NCBI GenBank assembly: GCA_029262115.1
Contig: JAJCZZ010000093.1
Coordinates: 1-64,000, forward strand
Source: Gemmatimonadota bacterium
GTDB taxonomy: Bacteria; Gemmatimonadota; Gemmatimonadetes; Longimicrobiales; Gaopeijiaceae
DNA: 64,000 nucleotides
Reading direction: 5' to 3'
Both the position numbers and the translations under genes were made by a program. The notes below the pieces were generated by a model. The model saw only the letters and a list, made by a program, of their open reading frames with translations. It ran no database searches and was not told where the DNA came from. Of this stretch, positions 61,800 through 64,000 are shown piece after piece; the stretch's first letter is position 1; each line of letters begins with the position of its first letter.

Positions 61800-62115
61800 C
61801 TTCTTCCAGGCGGCATCGAGGTCCGGAGGGCCCTCCGTGCGTTGCGACGCCAGCCCGGTTCGTCCCTCACGGCGGTGGTCGTGCTGGGCATGGGCATCGG
61901 GCTGAGCGCGTTCATGTTCTCCGTGATCTTCGGCATGTTCCACCGGCCCCACCGCCGGACGGGCCGGGGTGGGCTCCATTTACGGTTAGGTGACGACCAC
62001 TCGTGTCCTTTCCGTCCAAGGCTCCGATCGCAACGCGGAGGTCGTGTCGGGATGCCCTTTATCTGGAGCATGACCGGGGCAGCATGGAAATCCGCGAGAT
62101 CGAGGCGGTCGACTG
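61800..62115 (+). pseudogene. ADOP permease fragment
   Basis: In the frame from about 61830: ALRRQPGSSLTAVVVLGMGI followed by GLSAFMFSVIFGMFHRP, the first helix block of an ADOP-type permease (compare LRDLRYAIRSLSKSPGFTLVALSTLALGLGANTAMY of the gene at 63143). A second short piece ending MEIREIEAVD (to 62115) may be its continuation after a shift. The gene ends there. Nothing recognisable follows to 62790. That stretch contains a repeated ACGCTTCGCGCGG (62339, 62418) and no supported gene. Confidence 0.55.
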
Positions 62116-62802
62116 ACTGTGTCCGGGGGCACGGGGGGGTCGTGGGAGGTCGGTGAGCCGGAATGGGCCTCAGGGATGCGCGGTTGGGCGGGGGATGGAG
62201 CTGAGGTTTGTGGGCGAGGCCTTCACCCCACGCAACGTGCGTTGCGCGGGAGCCCCGGTTCGAGGTCGAGGTCGAGGTGGAGGCGGAGACGACGGGCGGA
62301 TCGGTCAGAAACGCGAGGGATCTTCATCTCGGCGGACCACGCTTCGCGCGGTGCCCGGCGGGACAGAGGCGGGGGAGCACATCGTAGATCCGCGCGAGCA
62401 GGACAGCCCAGCGACCCACGCTTCGCGCGGGTGCCCCCAGCAGGGGAGGCGGGCTCAGGCACCGGCTCGAAGGACACGCCGGGTGATGCTGCGTCTACGT
62501 GGTCGGCGGCGCCTCGGACATACGCTCGGCTCGACCGAACGCCACGACGTGGGGCATGAGCCTGGCATTCGGAGCCAGGACACCGTGGTAGCGGTGGCGA
62601 TGAACACGGGGGGGCGGGACGAACTTCGAGAGGGCCATGAATGAACTCAAGAGGCGTGGGCAGCAGCTCTCAGTGCGGCCGTGAACGTCGGGTTTCCCGA
62701 AGCAGGCCGAGAGGCCCGCCTTGTCGAGGAGCATCCCGCGCAGTATGATACATCAGTCAGCGAGGCATCGTAGATCGGGGTAACCGTGGGAGGCGGCATC
62801 GA

Positions 62803-63132
62803 ATGAGCGGAAGCGACCTGTTCACGGGGACCCTCGAGATCCTGATCCTCAAGACCCTGCTCGCGGGAACACTGCACGGCTATGGGATCGGACGCCGACT
62901 CAGGGCTCGCACCGACGGTGTGTTGTCCGTGCGGGAAGGCGCGCTCTATCCGGCGCTACAGCGCCTCCAGACGAACGGCTTTATCAAGGGTGCGTGGGGT
63001 AAGACCGAAACCGGCCGGCGCGCCAAGTCTTATGAGCTGACCACCGAGGGCCGCGACTTCCTGGCGTCCGAGACACGCCGCTGGGAACAGTTCTCGGGCG
63101 CTGTCGCCGAGATCCTCGAAGAACCGAGCTGA
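62803..63132 (+). CDS. PadR-family transcriptional regulator
   Basis: A 109-residue repressor. DLFTGTLEILILKTLLAGTLHGYGIGRRLRARTDGVLSVREGALYPALQRLQTNGFI is the winged-helix core, and RRAKSYELTTEGRDFLASETRRWEQFSGAVAEIL is the wing and the C-terminal helix. It lies 10 bases upstream of the ADOP permease gene. It belongs to the PadR subgroup found with ADOP genes. Confidence 0.92.
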   Translation: MSGSDLFTGTLEILILKTLLAGTLHGYGIGRRLRARTDGVLSVREGALYPALQRLQTNGFIKGAWGKTETGRRAKSYELTTEGRDFLASETRRWEQFSGAVAEILEEPS

Positions 63133-63142
63133 GGACGCGGTC

Positions 63143-64000
63143 GTGTCGCTCGATCTTCCCGGCTTTCGCCGGCAGCTTCCGGAGGAGATCCGCGAGGAGA
63201 TCCGATTCTATCTGGAAGAGCGTGCGCGGGAGCTGAAGGAGCAAGGGATGTCGGAGGACGAGGCATGGCGCGCAGCGCTCGCTGCCTTCGGGGACGTAGG
63301 AGAAATCGAAGCGGAAGTAGAGGCGATCGCTCTGGCGGGTGGGAGGTGGAGTTTGGGTAGGGAACGCTGGGCATCACTCGCGAGGGACCTCAGGTACGCG
63401 ATACGGAGCCTCAGCAAGAGCCCCGGATTCACGCTGGTGGCGCTGTCGACGTTGGCGTTGGGCTTGGGCGCCAACACTGCGATGTATGGCCTGGTCCACG
63501 CGGCACTCTTCACGCCGCCGCCCGTTGAGGCGGCGGACGAGCTGGTCGCGGTCTACACGACGAGCCGTCGTGGCTTTCCCCGCAGCGCGACCTCCTATCC
63601 CGACTTCCTGGACTACCGCGCCGAAGCGACGCTGCTCGAGGACCTTGCCGGAAGCTCGACGCTCCCCGCAAGCCTCGGAGACGACGAGCGGGGAGCACGC
63701 TTCATTTCGCTCCTCGCCGTGACCGGAAACTATTTCGACGTGCTCGGAGTCGATGCGCGTCTCGGCCGCCTCATTGCGCCGAGCGACGACATCTTGAGGG
63801 CGGGCGAGGGAGTGATGGTCCTCTCCCATGCCCTTTGGGCGAGCCACTTCCTCGCGGACCCCGAAGTGGTCGGGTCGACCGTGCGCTTGAATGGGGAGTC
63901 GTTCATGGTCGTGGGCGTGACCGAGCCGGACTTCACAGGACTGAGTCTGGACTTCAGGCCCGACGCGTGGTTACCGATGCAGTCCGCCGGTGCGATTTCC
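63143..64000 (+). CDS. ADOP-type FtsX/MacB-like permease, N-terminal part (runs off window)
   Basis: At least 286 codons, open to the edge. After the GTG, an N-terminal helical segment (LPEEIREEIRFYLEERARELKEQGMSEDEAWRAALAAFGD) typical of ADOP, then RDLRYAIRSLSKSPGFTLVALSTLALGLGANTAMYGLVHA and the periplasmic domain with YFDVLGVDARLGRLIAP and VVGSTVRLNGESFMVVGVT. It is paired with PadR 10 bases upstream. The full gene should be ~850 codons. Confidence 0.92.
   Translation, partial: MSLDLPGFRRQLPEEIREEIRFYLEERARELKEQGMSEDEAWRAALAAFGDVGEIEAEVEAIALAGGRWSLGRERWASLARDLRYAIRSLSKSPGFTLVALSTLALGLGANTAMYGLVHAALFTPPPVEAADELVAVYTTSRRGFPRSATSYPDFLDYRAEATLLEDLAGSSTLPASLGDDERGARFISLLAVTGNYFDVLGVDARLGRLIAPSDDILRAGEGVMVLSHALWASHFLADPEVVGSTVRLNGESFMVVGVTEPDFTGLSLDFRPDAWLPMQSAGAIS

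Noticed and set aside
62119-62644. Two plus-strand open frames before the second PadR gene
   Set aside because: They consist of Arg/Gly/Ala repeats of GC-rich DNA and have no family; treated as non-coding.

Overview
The window is a high-GC, densely packed bacterial chromosome segment. It suggests a free-living member of the Gemmatimonadota, or a close relative in the Acidobacteriota-like part of the tree. The pointers are an Rnf complex, large ADOP-type permeases paired with PadR regulators, a split methylmalonyl-CoA mutase, a mannose-family PTS next to HPr kinase, a stand-alone FlgD/T9SS-like sorting domain, SelB, and very frequent ATGA/GTGA/TTG gene junctions. This placement is inference from gene content; no database search was possible.

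Left part, about 1-39.7 kb: mostly housekeeping operons. (i) 1-5.2 kb holds the end of rnfC, then rnfD-G-E-A, a tiny NqrM-like cysteine membrane protein, apbE (which attaches FMN to RnfG/RnfD-type subunits) and two paralogous small cysteine proteins. (ii) 5.2-9.4 kb holds a PDZ protein, a ferritin-like protein, a repeat-rich stretch and decayed PIN-toxin remnants. (iii) 9.5-14.6 kb holds biotin carboxylase, an rRNA/tRNA m5U-methyltransferase, biotin carrier protein and methylmalonyl-CoA mutase, a propionyl-CoA type module with the methyltransferase inside it. (iv) 14.7-25 kb holds FmdB-like, argS, a PfkB kinase, purM, ribD-ribE-ribBA-ribH-nusB and a glycosyltransferase. (v) 25-30.7 kb holds hpf, hprK, PTS-Man IIA/IIB/IIC/IID, HPr and enzyme I, a complete phosphotransfer chain with its own HPr kinase. 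(vi) 30.7-39.7 kb holds metK, a bifunctional nuclease, recO, selB, an orphan sorting-domain protein, a zinc-ribbon protein, a PtsN-like IIA, a tRNA-dihydrouridine synthase and ssrA (tmRNA).

Right part, about 39.7-64 kb: accessory DNA starting exactly at the 3' end of ssrA, a classic integration site. It has two PIN toxin-antitoxin pairs (one with the toxin gene first), IS3 and IS110 relics, several broken genes, two AraC regulators, and a cluster of small SnoaL/EthD-ABM/SRPBCC proteins. That cluster sits between the two halves of a YceI gene. It also has a cupredoxin/DUF4142 operon, two PadR-ADOP permease modules, a prolyl oligopeptidase, and an esterase with an isoprenylcysteine methyltransferase-like protein.

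The most unusual structural theme is a set of very short ORFs (8-20 codons) that fill intergenic gaps. Each ends in a stop that overlaps the next real start codon by 4 bases (ATGA or GTGA). At apbE this has been produced by three tandem copies of a 23-bp ribosome-binding-site/start unit, and at the methyltransferase gene by a 41-bp unit. This looks like a relay for translational coupling across operons. The other strong candidate for something undescribed is the pair of five-cysteine proteins at the end of the Rnf operon.
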